A stretch of 64,000 bases of DNA from Candidatus Rothia avicola (lineage in GTDB: Bacteria > Actinomycetota > Actinomycetes > Actinomycetales > Micrococcaceae): assembly GCA_019115985.1 (NCBI GenBank), contig DXCN01000040.1:62001-126000 (forward strand), read 5' to 3'. The notes under the pieces were generated by a model. It did no database searches and had not been told where the DNA came from. It saw nothing but the letters and a program-made list of their open reading frames with translations. Below are positions 8,408-16,252 of the stretch, piece by piece (position 1 is the first letter of the stretch; each line of letters begins with the position of its first letter). A program made the translations under genes and the position numbers.

Positions 8408-8842
8408 ATGGGTAGAGCTATTTTGATTATTGGCGGCGCCGCTCTTCTGCTGGGCGTGTGGATTTATTCGATTCTGGATGCCGCCCAGACCGACCGTTTG
8501 CGCGTTCGCACCCTGCCCAAGGGGGCCTGGCTTGCTGTGCTGGTGCTCTTTCCGTTGCTGGGGTCGGTGCTGTGGTTTTGGCTGGGGCGGCCGCGCGGGT
8601 CGCGTCACGGGTCTTTTGGGGCGCCTGTTGCTAAACCGCCGGTGGCTCCCGATGATGACCCTGAGTTTTTGAAGTTCCTTGAGGCCCGGGCCCGGCGTGA
8701 GCGCCAGGACGCCGAGTGGCAGCAGCGCAAGAACCGTAAGGACGCCGGTGGGCAGGGCCCTGCCCCTGGCAAGCAGGCCCCCGGGCAGGGCGACGGTGCT
8801 ACCGGCCCCACCGACGATAAGGATCGCCCAGGGTCAGATTGA
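8408..8842 (+). CDS. PLD-nuclease N-terminal (PLDc_N) domain membrane protein
   Basis: A 144-residue protein with two N-terminal helices and the PLDc_N pattern (YSILDAAQTD..., then PLLGSVLWFWLGRPRG), known from cardiolipin synthases and short stand-alone actinobacterial proteins. The C-terminal half is charged and low-complexity. No HKD catalytic motif is present. An AAAAAT hexamer 6 nt before the ATG may allow leaderless expression. Its end overlaps the convergent HAAS-domain gene by 9 nt. Confidence 0.75.
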   Translation: MGRAILIIGGAALLLGVWIYSILDAAQTDRLRVRTLPKGAWLAVLVLFPLLGSVLWFWLGRPRGSRHGSFGAPVAKPPVAPDDDPEFLKFLEARARRERQDAEWQQRKNRKDAGGQGPAPGKQAPGQGDGATGPTDDKDRPGSD

Positions 8843-9907
8843 GCTGGACTGCGCTTTCGCCTGGCGATAGGCCCGGTAGTGCCTTCTGGTTTCAAGTACA
8901 CCCCCGATGACAATGACAACTAAGAGTGGCAGGCGCCAGGTCAAACTAGCGTAGTCATCGGTCGTATAGAGTCCGTAGCCCCATATACCGAATATTGCGA
9001 GCATGAGTAGGGAGTGCAGATAGAGCCGGTAGGGCTTGACCTTCTTTTGTTCTGAGAGGGAACGGGCATAGGCTACCGGGTGGCCAAATTCTTCGAGGTA
9101 GTTACTTCCGGTGTTTTGGGTGTACTCCTGCACCCGGCTTATTTCTTCCTTTACTCGATTATCGCTGATATCTCCCCGAGCTCGGAGAGCCTGAACAAAT
9201 GCATCCTTCCACTCAACGTTATCGCTGAAATCTACGCTAGAGGCATGGGCATAGTTGGGTTCAGGCAGTAATCGGTGGGCTAGGTAGGCAAGGGCGAAGC
9301 TGGAAGCTCCTGCAACGGGTAGCATCCACCATACTGAGTAACGCCCCGTATTCTCTGAGAACCATGCAAAGAGCAGGGCAAGGCAACAGGCTATAGCTCC
9401 AATAACGAGGCCAGTCAGCCCTATAGCAGCTACGAAACCAAAGCGGCGCTGAGACCTCTGGAAAGTGTACTGGCTGCTGGGTATCGCTAGCCCCAGCAGG
9501 ATAATCCCTGGCAGCAGTCCCAGGTGGGCAGTATCAGGCCTATTGCTGGGCAATGCGTACACCAGCATGAAGAAAATAGAAAATATCCCGCCTGCTGTCA
9601 GCCCATAGGTAATAACCGTTTTCAGGTTGAGAGGTTTGCTCTCTTCAAAGGCCTGGGTTCCCTTTTCCTTCCAGCCCGCTATTTTGCTGTAGGCCCACCC
9701 CTCTGGATTACCGTAGAGGTCGGTGGCACTTTCACGGCTTTCTGCGACCTGTCTAATGACGCGGTTGATGGCGCTTTCGCTGGTGGCTGCTTTGACACCG
9801 TTCGTAGCCAGGGTCGCAAAGGCAGTTTGTACCCAGTCTTTGTCTGCCGGGTTGTCGCTGGCTTCTTCGATTGCGATAGTCAGGCGTTCGTAGGGGTTGT
9901 TTGCCAC
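8834..9907 (-). CDS. HAAS-domain multi-pass membrane protein, PadR partner
   Basis: An integral membrane protein of about 357 residues with a soluble helical N-terminus, four central hydrophobic helices, a second soluble helical segment and two C-terminal helices. Two helical segments (around LYGNPEGWAY and EEFGHPVAYARSL) resemble HAAS-type alpha-helical domains, which typically sit in the gene after a PadR regulator, exactly the arrangement here. The track start at 10009 overlaps padR. A GTG at 9907 just after AAGGAGGA is preferred; the ATG at 9925 is an alternative. It probably works with the PadR protein in envelope-stress sensing. Confidence 0.75.
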   Translation of the reverse strand: MANNPYERLTIAIEEASDNPADKDWVQTAFATLATNGVKAATSESAINRVIRQVAESRESATDLYGNPEGWAYSKIAGWKEKGTQAFEESKPLNLKTVITYGLTAGGIFSIFFMLVYALPSNRPDTAHLGLLPGIILLGLAIPSSQYTFQRSQRRFGFVAAIGLTGLVIGAIACCLALLFAWFSENTGRYSVWWMLPVAGASSFALAYLAHRLLPEPNYAHASSVDFSDNVEWKDAFVQALRARGDISDNRVKEEISRVQEYTQNTGSNYLEEFGHPVAYARSLSEQKKVKPYRLYLHSLLMLAIFGIWGYGLYTTDDYASLTWRLPLLVVIVIGGVLETRRHYRAYRQAKAQSSSI

Positions 9908-9944
9908 TTCTCCTCCTTGAGTCATATAGAAACGTCTGGTGGGT

Positions 9945-10262
9945 TTAGGCTCCGAGGGCGCTAGTGAGCCGGGCCAGGGTAGCTCGTTCATCGGCGAGCT
10001 GGCGGGCACCTGCGTCCGTTAGCCGGTATTGGCGGCGGGCGGGGCCGCTCTCCCCTTCCGTCCAGGCGGTGGTGACGTACCCGGCTTCTTCGAGCTTGGA
10101 AAGAGCCGGGTAGAGGGAGCCGCCGCGCAGGCGTCCGTAGCCCATCTCTTCCAGGCGGGTAGCCAGGCCGTAGCCGTGCAGGTTTTCTTGAGCTAGGCAG
10201 GCCAGGACGGCGGTGGGTAAGGTTGCCCGCACCAGGGCCGGCGGGTAGGTGGTGGGGTTCAT
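9945..10262 (-). CDS. PadR-family transcriptional regulator
   Basis: A compact 105-residue winged-helix repressor. The PadR pattern is clear: AVLACLAQENLHGYGLATRLEE, then GSLYPALSKLEEAGYV and a wing with ARRQYRLTDAG. The track places the start at 10268, directly abutting the ribosome-binding site; the ATG at 10262, 6 nt from AAGGAGG, is preferred. It is co-transcribed with the HAAS membrane gene downstream. Two TACCTANNTA repeats in front of it may be its own operator. Confidence 0.9.
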   Translation of the reverse strand: MNPTTYPPALVRATLPTAVLACLAQENLHGYGLATRLEEMGYGRLRGGSLYPALSKLEEAGYVTTAWTEGESGPARRQYRLTDAGARQLADERATLARLTSALGA

Positions 10263-10277
10263 GGGCACCTCCTTCTG

Positions 10278-10304
10278 TACCTAAGTACAACATCTACCTA
10301 GATA
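10278..10304. promoter_or_regulatory. Candidate PadR operator: two TACCTANNTA repeats
   Basis: TACCTAAGTA at 10278-10287 and TACCTAGATA at 10295-10304, 17 bp apart start to start, immediately upstream of the padR ribosome-binding site. Each is itself nearly palindromic. Autorepression is usual for PadR proteins; the assignment is inferred from position. Confidence 0.4.
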
Positions 10305-10347
10305 GGTTTCAAGACTTTTGTCGATTATTACCGCACAACACCCACGC

Positions 10348-10378
10348 AGAAGCCCCCGCACAGTGTGCGGGGGCTTCT
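10348..10378. terminator. Terminator between ccsB and padR
   Basis: AGAAGCCCCCGCACA and TGTGCGGGGGCTTCT form a 15-bp perfect inverted repeat with TTT following on the plus strand. It lies downstream of the minus-strand cytochrome c operon and upstream of padR. Confidence 0.6.
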
Positions 10379-10433
10379 TTGAACCTGTGGGAGAACGCTT
10401 TATAGAAGCTGGTTAACCAAAGCAATTAGGCGA

Positions 10434-10532
10434 CCCAGGCTCGCAGCGAAGCTGCTGGCTCGGGGCTGGCGTGAATCGCCTTGTGAGCGCTAGCGAACCA
10501 GCGAGAGGGTCGGCAGCGAGCGCGAGTCTGGG
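10434..10532 (+). repeat. Structured intergenic element, copy A
   Basis: A 99-bp element closed by an 11-bp imperfect inverted repeat (CCCAGGCTCGC / GCGAGTCTGGG, one G-T wobble). Its core at 10455-10514 matches copy B (45394-45452, opposite strand) at about 50 of 60 aligned positions, including a 15-nt identical run GGGGCTGGCGTGAAT. Copy A begins 24 nt beyond the ccsB stop codon, so in the ccsB transcript it is read as the reverse complement. An inner stem (GCTGGCTCG / CGAACCAGC) is also conserved between copies. No T-tract follows, so it is not a standard terminator. Confidence 0.6.
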
Positions 10533-10555
10533 AGCCGTAATGAGGGGTATAAATC

Positions 10556-11647
10556 CTAGAGACCCGAGTAGGAGTGCAGGCCCGAGAAGTACACGTTGAC
10601 CACGGTGAAGTTGAAGATGACGCAGAGGTAGCCTGCGATGGAGAGCCAGGCGCTGGGCGGGCCTGACCAGCCGCGGGTGGCGCGGGCATGCAGGTAGGCT
10701 GCATAGACGACCCAGATGATGAAGGTCCAGACTTCCTTGGTGTCCCAGCCCCAGTAGCGGCCCCAGGCTTTCTCGGCCCAGATGGCGCCGGCGCCCAGGG
10801 TGAAGGTCCACATGGCGAAGCCTACAGTGTTGAGGCGGAAGGAGAAGTTTTCGAGGGCGGTGGATGAGGGGATCAGGCGCATGAAGCCAAGGCCGGCCAG
10901 GGAGCTGTCGTTACCTTCGATGATGTGGCGTTCGCGGGAGGTTTGTACCAGTTGCAGGATTGCCATGGCGAAGGTGATGGTGAAGATGGCTGAGGCGAGC
11001 ACGGCAATGGATACATGGATGACCAGCCAGTAGGACTGCAGGGCGGGCACCAGCTGGCCGACGGGGGTAGGGTAGGCGATGGTGGCTGCGGTCATCATGG
11101 TCAGGGCGAGGCCAGAGACCAGGGTGCCTACAAAGCGCAGGTCACGGAAGATGAGGAAGCCTAGGTAGACCCCTACGACGAGCAGGGCGCCGGTGGTGCA
11201 GAACTCGTACATGTTGCCCCAGGGTACGCGGTTGGCGGCGAAGGCGCGGGAGAGCACACCGGCTAGGTGAATGAGGCAGCCCAGGGCCAGGATGACCACA
11301 CCGGCGCGGGCGGCGGGTCGGCGTTCACCGGTGCCGTAGCGCATCTCTGAGTCGGCGACGTGGCCGGAGATTTTAGCGGCTGCTGACCGCTTGTAGCCCA
11401 TGCCGCGGGCGCCAGTGCCCTGCTCGGTGCCGGTGATGCGGGCAGATCGGGCGTTCTTGACGGCTGCGCCCGCGCCCACGAGTTCCTTTTCAGGTTCGGG
11501 GGCATTGGCTGCTTCGAGGCGCTTGGTGGTGCGGGAGTGGGAGGCGACGTCCCAGGCGAAGGCCACGAAGGCAACCATGTAGGTGATGGCTGCTAGGTAC
11601 ATAAAGAGTTCGCTCCAGCGGGCGAGCTCTATGTTGACTTCTGACAT
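10556..11647 (-). CDS. ccsB: Cytochrome c biogenesis protein CcsB (ResC)
   Basis: The haem-handling partner of System II cytochrome c maturation, working with ResB to export haem and attach it to apocytochrome c outside the membrane. The 363-residue protein has about eight hydrophobic helices and the WWD-type signature WGRYWGWDTKEVW near residue 300. A polar stretch of about 80 residues after the first helix (roughly residues 35-115) is longer than usual and probably disordered. It is the last gene of a resA-ccdA-resB-ccsB operon. Confidence 0.93.
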   Translation of the reverse strand: MSEVNIELARWSELFMYLAAITYMVAFVAFAWDVASHSRTTKRLEAANAPEPEKELVGAGAAVKNARSARITGTEQGTGARGMGYKRSAAAKISGHVADSEMRYGTGERRPAARAGVVILALGCLIHLAGVLSRAFAANRVPWGNMYEFCTTGALLVVGVYLGFLIFRDLRFVGTLVSGLALTMMTAATIAYPTPVGQLVPALQSYWLVIHVSIAVLASAIFTITFAMAILQLVQTSRERHIIEGNDSSLAGLGFMRLIPSSTALENFSFRLNTVGFAMWTFTLGAGAIWAEKAWGRYWGWDTKEVWTFIIWVVYAAYLHARATRGWSGPPSAWLSIAGYLCVIFNFTVVNVYFSGLHSYSGL

Positions 11648-11727
11648 GGTGTTCTCACTTCACAGGTTGAGGTAGGGCGCGGACGCCGGTGCCCGGCCAG
11701 GTTGCCCCGGGGCAGGCGGTGGGTAGG

Positions 11728-13326
11728 TTAGGCTTCATCAAATTCTAGTCCCCACCGTTCTGCGAAGAGGTCGGTGAGTTTGTCAGCTTCGGTGGCGAGG
11801 CGGGGGTCTTCGCCGCGGGCCAGTAGGCCGTATTCGACGGTGAGTACGCGCTCTGCCCCGGTGCCGCTTTCGGTGGCTCGTACCCAGACACGGCGGCGGG
11901 CTACGAAGACCGAGATCAACAGACCACCAAAGAGTAGGGTTGCTGAGACCAGAGCGATCGGGCGACCGGGGTCTGACCTGATCTCAATGCCAGCGTAGCG
12001 CTTAACACCTAGGAATTCGATAGTTCCGTGACCATCGGGCAGGGTGGCGGTGTTGTTGCTGGCATCGAGCACAATGCCGTTACCGGCGGCCATGGTGTTG
12101 AGCGGGGTCAGGCTATCAATGTCGAGCACGTAGACGTTCTGGGGCACGCCGTTATCAAGTCCGAGGTCGCCCGCGTAGCTTTGGAGCACCAGCATGGGGT
12201 TGAGCAGGTCTGAGTCAATAGAGGTGGGGGCGCTGCCGGTGGTGCGTTCGCCGGTGGGTAGGAACATGCCGACGAAGCCCAGCTGGTCGGGGTGGGCGTC
12301 CGGAACCTTCAGCACGATAGATGAGAGGTAGCTACGGCCCGAGGGCAGACCCACCACGGGCCCCTCGTAGGCGACAGAGCCGTCAGTGTTGGTGATACGG
12401 ACGACCGGCGAGTAACCGTTGCCCAGCAGGTAGATAGAGGTTCCCTCAAAGTAGATGGGTTCATTGACTCTGAGGGTCTGCTCGCGCTGTTCACCGTCTG
12501 CGCTGGTGAGGGTGAAGTCAGCTTCGTAGTTGATATCTGAGCCGTAGGTGGGTGAGCCTTCCTGGCGGTCGTATTCGACGGTCAGGTTGTTGAGGGTAGC
12601 TGAGTAGGGCACCAGCCAGTCGGGGTTGTAGTTAGTGCCGGGACTGAAGGAGTCATAGGCGACCAGGGAGTTGACGAAGGTTTCGTCCTCGGTCACCACG
12701 CGCTGGCCGCTGTAGCCAAAGAGGGAGCCAACCGCTACCGCAATCAGCACGCCGATCATGGCCAGGTGAAAGAGAATGTTGCCCAGTTCGCGCAGGTAGC
12801 CGCGCTCTGCTGCAACGTTCACGACTCCCGGGGCTTCTTCGCGCACCTCGATACGGTAGTGGCGCTTTTTCAGGACGGCTGCGGCGTCCTCAATAGCGCG
12901 GGTGGCCGTCAGTTCCCCGGAGTCGACGGGGATGGTGAGGGTGCGGTGCTGGGGTAGGCGGGAGAAGTTCTTGGGGGTGGGGGCGGGCCCTGAGCGCATG
13001 GCCCGATAGTGCTTGGCAGCGCGGGGAATGACACAGCCAATCAGGGACACGAAAAGCAGAAGGTAAATCGCGGCAAACCAGACCGACGAGAAGACGTCAA
13101 AGAGCTGAAGCTTATCTGCGATAGGGCCCCAGGTGGGGTGCGCCTCGATGTAGTCGGCTACAGCTGCGGGGTCCTGAATACGCTGGGGAAAGACCGAACC
13201 GGGCACAGCGGCAACCGCCAGCATGAGCAGCAGGAAGAGGGCGGTGTTCATCTTGGTCAGCTGCGTCCATACCCAGCGGAGCATTTCCAGCGGGCCTAGA
13301 GCCGGGGCGTCCTGAGTCTCTGCCAT
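11728..13326 (-). CDS. resB: Cytochrome c biogenesis protein ResB
   Basis: A 532-residue membrane protein of the ResB family that forms the cytochrome c synthase complex with CcsB. Three hydrophobic helices occur in the first 200 residues, then a large extracytoplasmic beta-rich domain, and a final helix near residue 460. The N-terminal WTQLTKMNTALFLLLMLA segment and the C-terminal VEYGLLARGEDPRL are typical of actinobacterial ResB. It lies between ccdA and ccsB with gaps under 100 nt. Confidence 0.93.
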   Translation of the reverse strand: MAETQDAPALGPLEMLRWVWTQLTKMNTALFLLLMLAVAAVPGSVFPQRIQDPAAVADYIEAHPTWGPIADKLQLFDVFSSVWFAAIYLLLFVSLIGCVIPRAAKHYRAMRSGPAPTPKNFSRLPQHRTLTIPVDSGELTATRAIEDAAAVLKKRHYRIEVREEAPGVVNVAAERGYLRELGNILFHLAMIGVLIAVAVGSLFGYSGQRVVTEDETFVNSLVAYDSFSPGTNYNPDWLVPYSATLNNLTVEYDRQEGSPTYGSDINYEADFTLTSADGEQREQTLRVNEPIYFEGTSIYLLGNGYSPVVRITNTDGSVAYEGPVVGLPSGRSYLSSIVLKVPDAHPDQLGFVGMFLPTGERTTGSAPTSIDSDLLNPMLVLQSYAGDLGLDNGVPQNVYVLDIDSLTPLNTMAAGNGIVLDASNNTATLPDGHGTIEFLGVKRYAGIEIRSDPGRPIALVSATLLFGGLLISVFVARRRVWVRATESGTGAERVLTVEYGLLARGEDPRLATEADKLTDLFAERWGLEFDEA

Positions 13327-13371
13327 GTTTTCCTTGCTATCTTCGATTCGGTGCGTGAGTGTGGGGTGTGT

Positions 13372-14124
13372 CTAGATGGGGAGTTCGTAGACCGGCATGC
13401 TGGACTGGAACCAGGACATCATCTGCGTCCAGAGGCCGGTCGCCAGAAGCAGGCCGATGATGATAAGCATGATGCCGCCCAGGCGCTGGAGTAGGAGTCG
13501 GTTTCGGCGCGCCCAGCCCATGGTGTTGACGCCGCGGGCAACGCCCAGCGCCACTAGCAGGAAAGGAATGCCTAGCCCTAAGCAGTAGGCCAGGGTCAGC
13601 AGCACCGCCTTGGTGTTATCGGAGCCCTCGGTATAGACCAGGGTCTGCACGGCCGCGAAGGTCGGGCCGATACAGGGGGCCCAGCCCAGACCGAAGGTGA
13701 TGCCCAGGATCGGGGCCCCCCAGAGGCCGGCCGGGGGTTTGGCTTCAATTTTGCGATCGCGCTGGAAGAAGTCGAAGCGGCCCATGAAAACCAGACCCAT
13801 GACAATCACCAGCAGGCCCAGCACCAGGTTAACCCAGCCCTGCCCACGCAGCCAGGGGGCCGCCCCCAGCTGGGCTAGAACCACAGACATGAGCACGAAG
13901 ATAAAGGAGAAGCCCAGCACGAACAGGCCAATCCCGGTCACCATGCGCAGGTTGCGGTGGCGGGGGCTCATCTCTCCCCCCGATAGGCCGGTCACGTAGC
14001 CCAGGTAGCCCGGCACCAGAGGTAGTACGCAGGGGGAGGCAAACGAGACCAGGCCCGCCAGTGCCGCAAGGGGCAGGGCGAGCCAGAGGGAGCCGTCGAG
14101 AACGATATTGCCGAAGCTAGGCAC
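13372..14124 (-). CDS. ccdA: Thiol-disulfide transporter CcdA
   Basis: A 250-residue DsbD-family membrane protein with six helices that carries reducing equivalents across the membrane to the extracytoplasmic thioredoxin ResA. The paired redox cysteines are visible as SPCVLP in the first helix region and APCIGP in the fourth. The ATG at 14124 overlaps the resA stop region by 8 nt, indicating translational coupling. Confidence 0.93.
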   Translation of the reverse strand: MPSFGNIVLDGSLWLALPLAALAGLVSFASPCVLPLVPGYLGYVTGLSGGEMSPRHRNLRMVTGIGLFVLGFSFIFVLMSVVLAQLGAAPWLRGQGWVNLVLGLLVIVMGLVFMGRFDFFQRDRKIEAKPPAGLWGAPILGITFGLGWAPCIGPTFAAVQTLVYTEGSDNTKAVLLTLAYCLGLGIPFLLVALGVARGVNTMGWARRNRLLLQRLGGIMLIIIGLLLATGLWTQMMSWFQSSMPVYELPI

Positions 14125-14725
14125 TGACCTGGTCTTCGAGCAGGGTGCCCAGCACAGACTTGTCGATTTGCCCCAGAATACGGGCCGCTACGCGTCCTTC
14201 AGCGTCGAGGACGACCGTGGTCGGCACCGCCTGGGCAGGCACGTACTTGCTCATGGCAAGCAGTACCTTGCCGGTCACGTCACGGAAGGAAGGGTAGGGC
14301 ACGGAGAAGTTCTTCTCAAAGGCCTCGGCGGTACCTTTTTCGTCGCGCACGTTGGCCCCGTAGAAGGCGACCTTCTGACCGTAGGTGTCGTAGAGTTCGT
14401 TGAGCAGGGGGGCTTCAGCCCGGCAGGGGGCGCACCCTGCGTACCAGAAGTTCAGCAGCACGGGCTTGCCGCGCAGGTCTGCGGCAGAGACGACGGTGCC
14501 GTCAAAGAGCTCGCTTTCAAAGTCAACGGGCTCACCGCGCTCACCGGCGGGATACTCGGTAACACTGCCGTCGCCTGCAATGTAGCCCTTGGAGTCGCCC
14601 GCATCGGCCTGGGCAGCCAGGGAGTCCTGGCTTGATGAGCAGGCAGAGAGCAAGCCAACGGCTCCCAGAGCGGCCAGGCTCAGGGCCTGCTTACGGCTCA
14701 CACGGATGGGGAAAGAGGTAGACAT
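14117..14725 (-). CDS. resA: TlpA/ResA-like thioredoxin lipoprotein
   Basis: A 202-residue membrane-anchored thiol-disulfide oxidoreductase that reduces apocytochrome c cysteines before haem attachment. The N-terminus has a lipoprotein signal ending in LLSAC, with the cysteine near residue 29. The thioredoxin fold follows with the redox motif CAPC and the cis-proline region QAVPTT. It opens the ccdA-resB-ccsB part of the operon; a histidine phosphatase gene lies upstream on the same strand. Confidence 0.9.
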   Translation of the reverse strand: MSTSFPIRVSRKQALSLAALGAVGLLSACSSSQDSLAAQADAGDSKGYIAGDGSVTEYPAGERGEPVDFESELFDGTVVSAADLRGKPVLLNFWYAGCAPCRAEAPLLNELYDTYGQKVAFYGANVRDEKGTAEAFEKNFSVPYPSFRDVTGKVLLAMSKYVPAQAVPTTVVLDAEGRVAARILGQIDKSVLGTLLEDQVSA

Positions 14726-14780
14726 GAATTACAGGTCTTTCAGGACAGTGTGGTGTGGTGTGCGCTTATAGTCGGTGTCA

Positions 14781-15467
14781 TTATGACCCCGGTAACTGAA
14801 TAACACCTGAATAGAGTTCGGCAGCAGGCTCAACATAGGAGAGTTTGGGCTTGCCAGGGGCAAAAATATTGGGGAAGGTAAAGCTTGTAATGGAAGCTAA
14901 ATTGCACTGACGGCTGCGCGGGTCATGCGGCAGCGCCCCGCCCTCTACAGAGGTGCGGGCCATCCAGATAGGTAGCTGGTGCGAGACGATAATCGCCTCA
15001 GCGCCGTCCCCGCCCTTTTCGTAGGCGGTGCGGGCGGCGTCCTTAATAGCCTCAGCCATACGCACCACCTGGTCCCGGTAGGGTTCACCCCAAGACGGAC
15101 GCAGGGGGTTGAGCAGGTGCTTCCAGTGGCGGGGGTTGCCCAGCAGCTCCTGCTTATTCACGTGCAGGCCCTCAAAGTAGTTCCCAGCCTCAATCACACG
15201 CTCATCGGGCTGGGCAACCAGGCCCAGCAGTTCCTCGATGGGGGCAGCCGACTCGCGGGTGCGGGTGAGCGGGGAGCAGACCAAATGCACGATGTTGGCA
15301 CCGGCCTCCGCGCGGCGCTTGAACTCTTCGGCAGACAGGCGCACCATCTTCTGACCCGTCTCAGACAGGTGGTAATTGGGCAGACGCCCATACACGATAC
15401 GGTCAGGATTATGCACCTCGCCGTGGCGCATCAGGTGCACGGTGACAGTTGCCGAAGAAGTGTTCAT
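14781..15467 (-). CDS. Histidine phosphatase family protein
   Basis: A 228-residue cytosolic phosphatase of the phosphoglycerate mutase-like superfamily. The catalytic RHG motif is seen in HLMRHGEVHN near residue 13, the second arginine in SPLTRTRESA, and the second histidine in IIVSHQLPIW. The substrate is unknown. It is commonly found upstream of cytochrome c biogenesis genes in actinobacteria, as here. A GAGACT hexamer 6 nt before the ATG could give a leaderless message. Confidence 0.85.
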   Translation of the reverse strand: MNTSSATVTVHLMRHGEVHNPDRIVYGRLPNYHLSETGQKMVRLSAEEFKRRAEAGANIVHLVCSPLTRTRESAAPIEELLGLVAQPDERVIEAGNYFEGLHVNKQELLGNPRHWKHLLNPLRPSWGEPYRDQVVRMAEAIKDAARTAYEKGGDGAEAIIVSHQLPIWMARTSVEGGALPHDPRSRQCNLASITSFTFPNIFAPGKPKLSYVEPAAELYSGVIQLPGS

Positions 15468-15521
15468 ATCTCTAGTCTCTCAAACCTAGTCAGTAAGCGC
15501 TAACCAGCAACCCCGCCGGTT

Positions 15522-15776
15522 TTACTCTGCCAGTTTCTTCTCAATAATCTTCGCCAGGCGCTTGGAGTTGACCTGCCAGAAGTCCTTAACCTCGCCATCC
15601 ACCCGCAGCACCGGAATCTCGGTGCGGTGACGCTCCAACAGGTCGGGGTGCTCTTCAACGTTGATTTCTGTGTAGGTCAGCCCATAGCTGCCTGCCACCT
15701 GAGCGGTCGTCTCCCGGGCAGCTTCGCACAGGTGGCAGCCCGGCTTGGTCAGCAGTTCAATCAGTGGTGTAGCCAT
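15522..15776 (-). CDS. Glutaredoxin-like protein
   Basis: An 84-residue thioredoxin-fold protein with a CHLC redox motif at residues 14-17 and a cis-proline segment (TEIPVLRVDG). It matches the short glutaredoxin-like (DUF836) family. TAGAGT 6 nt before the ATG suggests leaderless expression; the GGAG between them is too close to the ATG to act as a normal ribosome-binding site. Its position upstream of the phosphatase and ResA suggests a thiol redox role. Confidence 0.88.
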   Translation of the reverse strand: MATPLIELLTKPGCHLCEAARETTAQVAGSYGLTYTEINVEEHPDLLERHRTEIPVLRVDGEVKDFWQVNSKRLAKIIEKKLAE

Positions 15777-15788
15777 TGCTCCACTCTA
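15777..15788 (-). promoter_or_regulatory. Leaderless -10 element of the glutaredoxin gene
   Basis: TAGAGT (15783-15788, minus strand), 6-nt spacer GGAGCA, then ATG. Confidence 0.5.
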
Positions 15789-15803
15789 ACCCGCCGCTCC
15801 CCC

Positions 15804-15843
15804 GCGAGGCGAGCGAGGCGAGCGAGGCGAGCGAGGCGAGCGG
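15804..15843. repeat. Tandem 9-bp repeat (GCGAGCGAG-type)
   Basis: About four and a half copies of a 9-bp unit (gcgaggcga in one register) in the gap between the glutaredoxin gene and the bS22-like gene. The exact units suggest slippage. It shows no spacer structure. Confidence 0.75.
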
Positions 15844-15874
15844 GGCGTCCACACCAAAAGTTCGGTAATACAGC

Positions 15875-15908
15875 GCGAGCCCCGCACCGAAACAGGTGCG
15901 GGGCTTGC
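15875..15908 (-). terminator. Terminator of the bS22-like gene
   Basis: GCAAGCCCCGCACC-TGTTTC-GGTGCGGGGCTCGC on the minus strand, 10 nt beyond the stop codon. Confidence 0.65.
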
Positions 15909-15918
15909 AGTGAAGAAT

Positions 15919-16017
15919 TTACTTCTTGTTGCGGCGCTGGTGGCGAGTCTTGCGAAGAAGCTTGCGGTGCTTCTTCTTAGACATACGCTTGCGGCGCTTC
16001 TTGATAACTGAACCCAT
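15919..16017 (-). CDS. bS22-like ribosomal mini-protein (AURKAIP1/COX24 domain)
   Basis: A 32-residue, very basic protein ([32 protein letters not shown]) too short for the ORF track. It matches the AURKAIP1/COX24-domain protein found throughout actinobacteria and identified as a small-subunit ribosomal protein in mycobacteria. The ATG is preceded by GAGGTGA at 5 nt. It has its own terminator, and a perfect palindrome lies about 85 nt upstream. Confidence 0.92.
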   Translation of the reverse strand: MGSVIKKRRKRMSKKKHRKLLRKTRHQRRNKK

Positions 16018-16102
16018 TGGATTCACCTCACTTATTAAATAGTGGTCGATACCCGGCCGACAGCAACCACCCGGGGCGGTAGGTCGGTAGCTATCCGGGC
16101 GC

Positions 16103-16114
16103 TATACCGGTATA
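16103..16114. promoter_or_regulatory. 12-bp palindrome TATACCGGTATA upstream of the bS22-like gene
   Basis: A perfect palindrome placing a TATACC -10-like hexamer on each strand, about 85 nt upstream of the mini-gene. It could be a promoter or a regulator site. Confidence 0.3.
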
Positions 16115-16160
16115 AACGCTCCAAAGCACGCATAAAGGGCATAGCAATACCCTCGGCGTG

Positions 16161-16235
16161 AAAAAACGCTCTCTCCCAAGCCTACAGGCAAACCGGGCTT
16201 TTCGCCGACTGTTCACCGGCAAGTGAGAGCATTTT
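16161..16235 (-). terminator. Terminator after the FCD regulator gene
   Basis: On the minus strand AAAATGCTCTC pairs with GAGAGCGTTTTTT, ending in a run of six Ts, with a further small stem inside. It begins shortly after the regulator stop at 16253. Confidence 0.65.
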
Positions 16236-16252
16236 CTCGTTTTATCTCCCCT

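Noticed and set aside
15804-15843. 9-bp repeats as a CRISPR array
   Set aside because: Units are contiguous and too short, with no spacers and no cas genes nearby.
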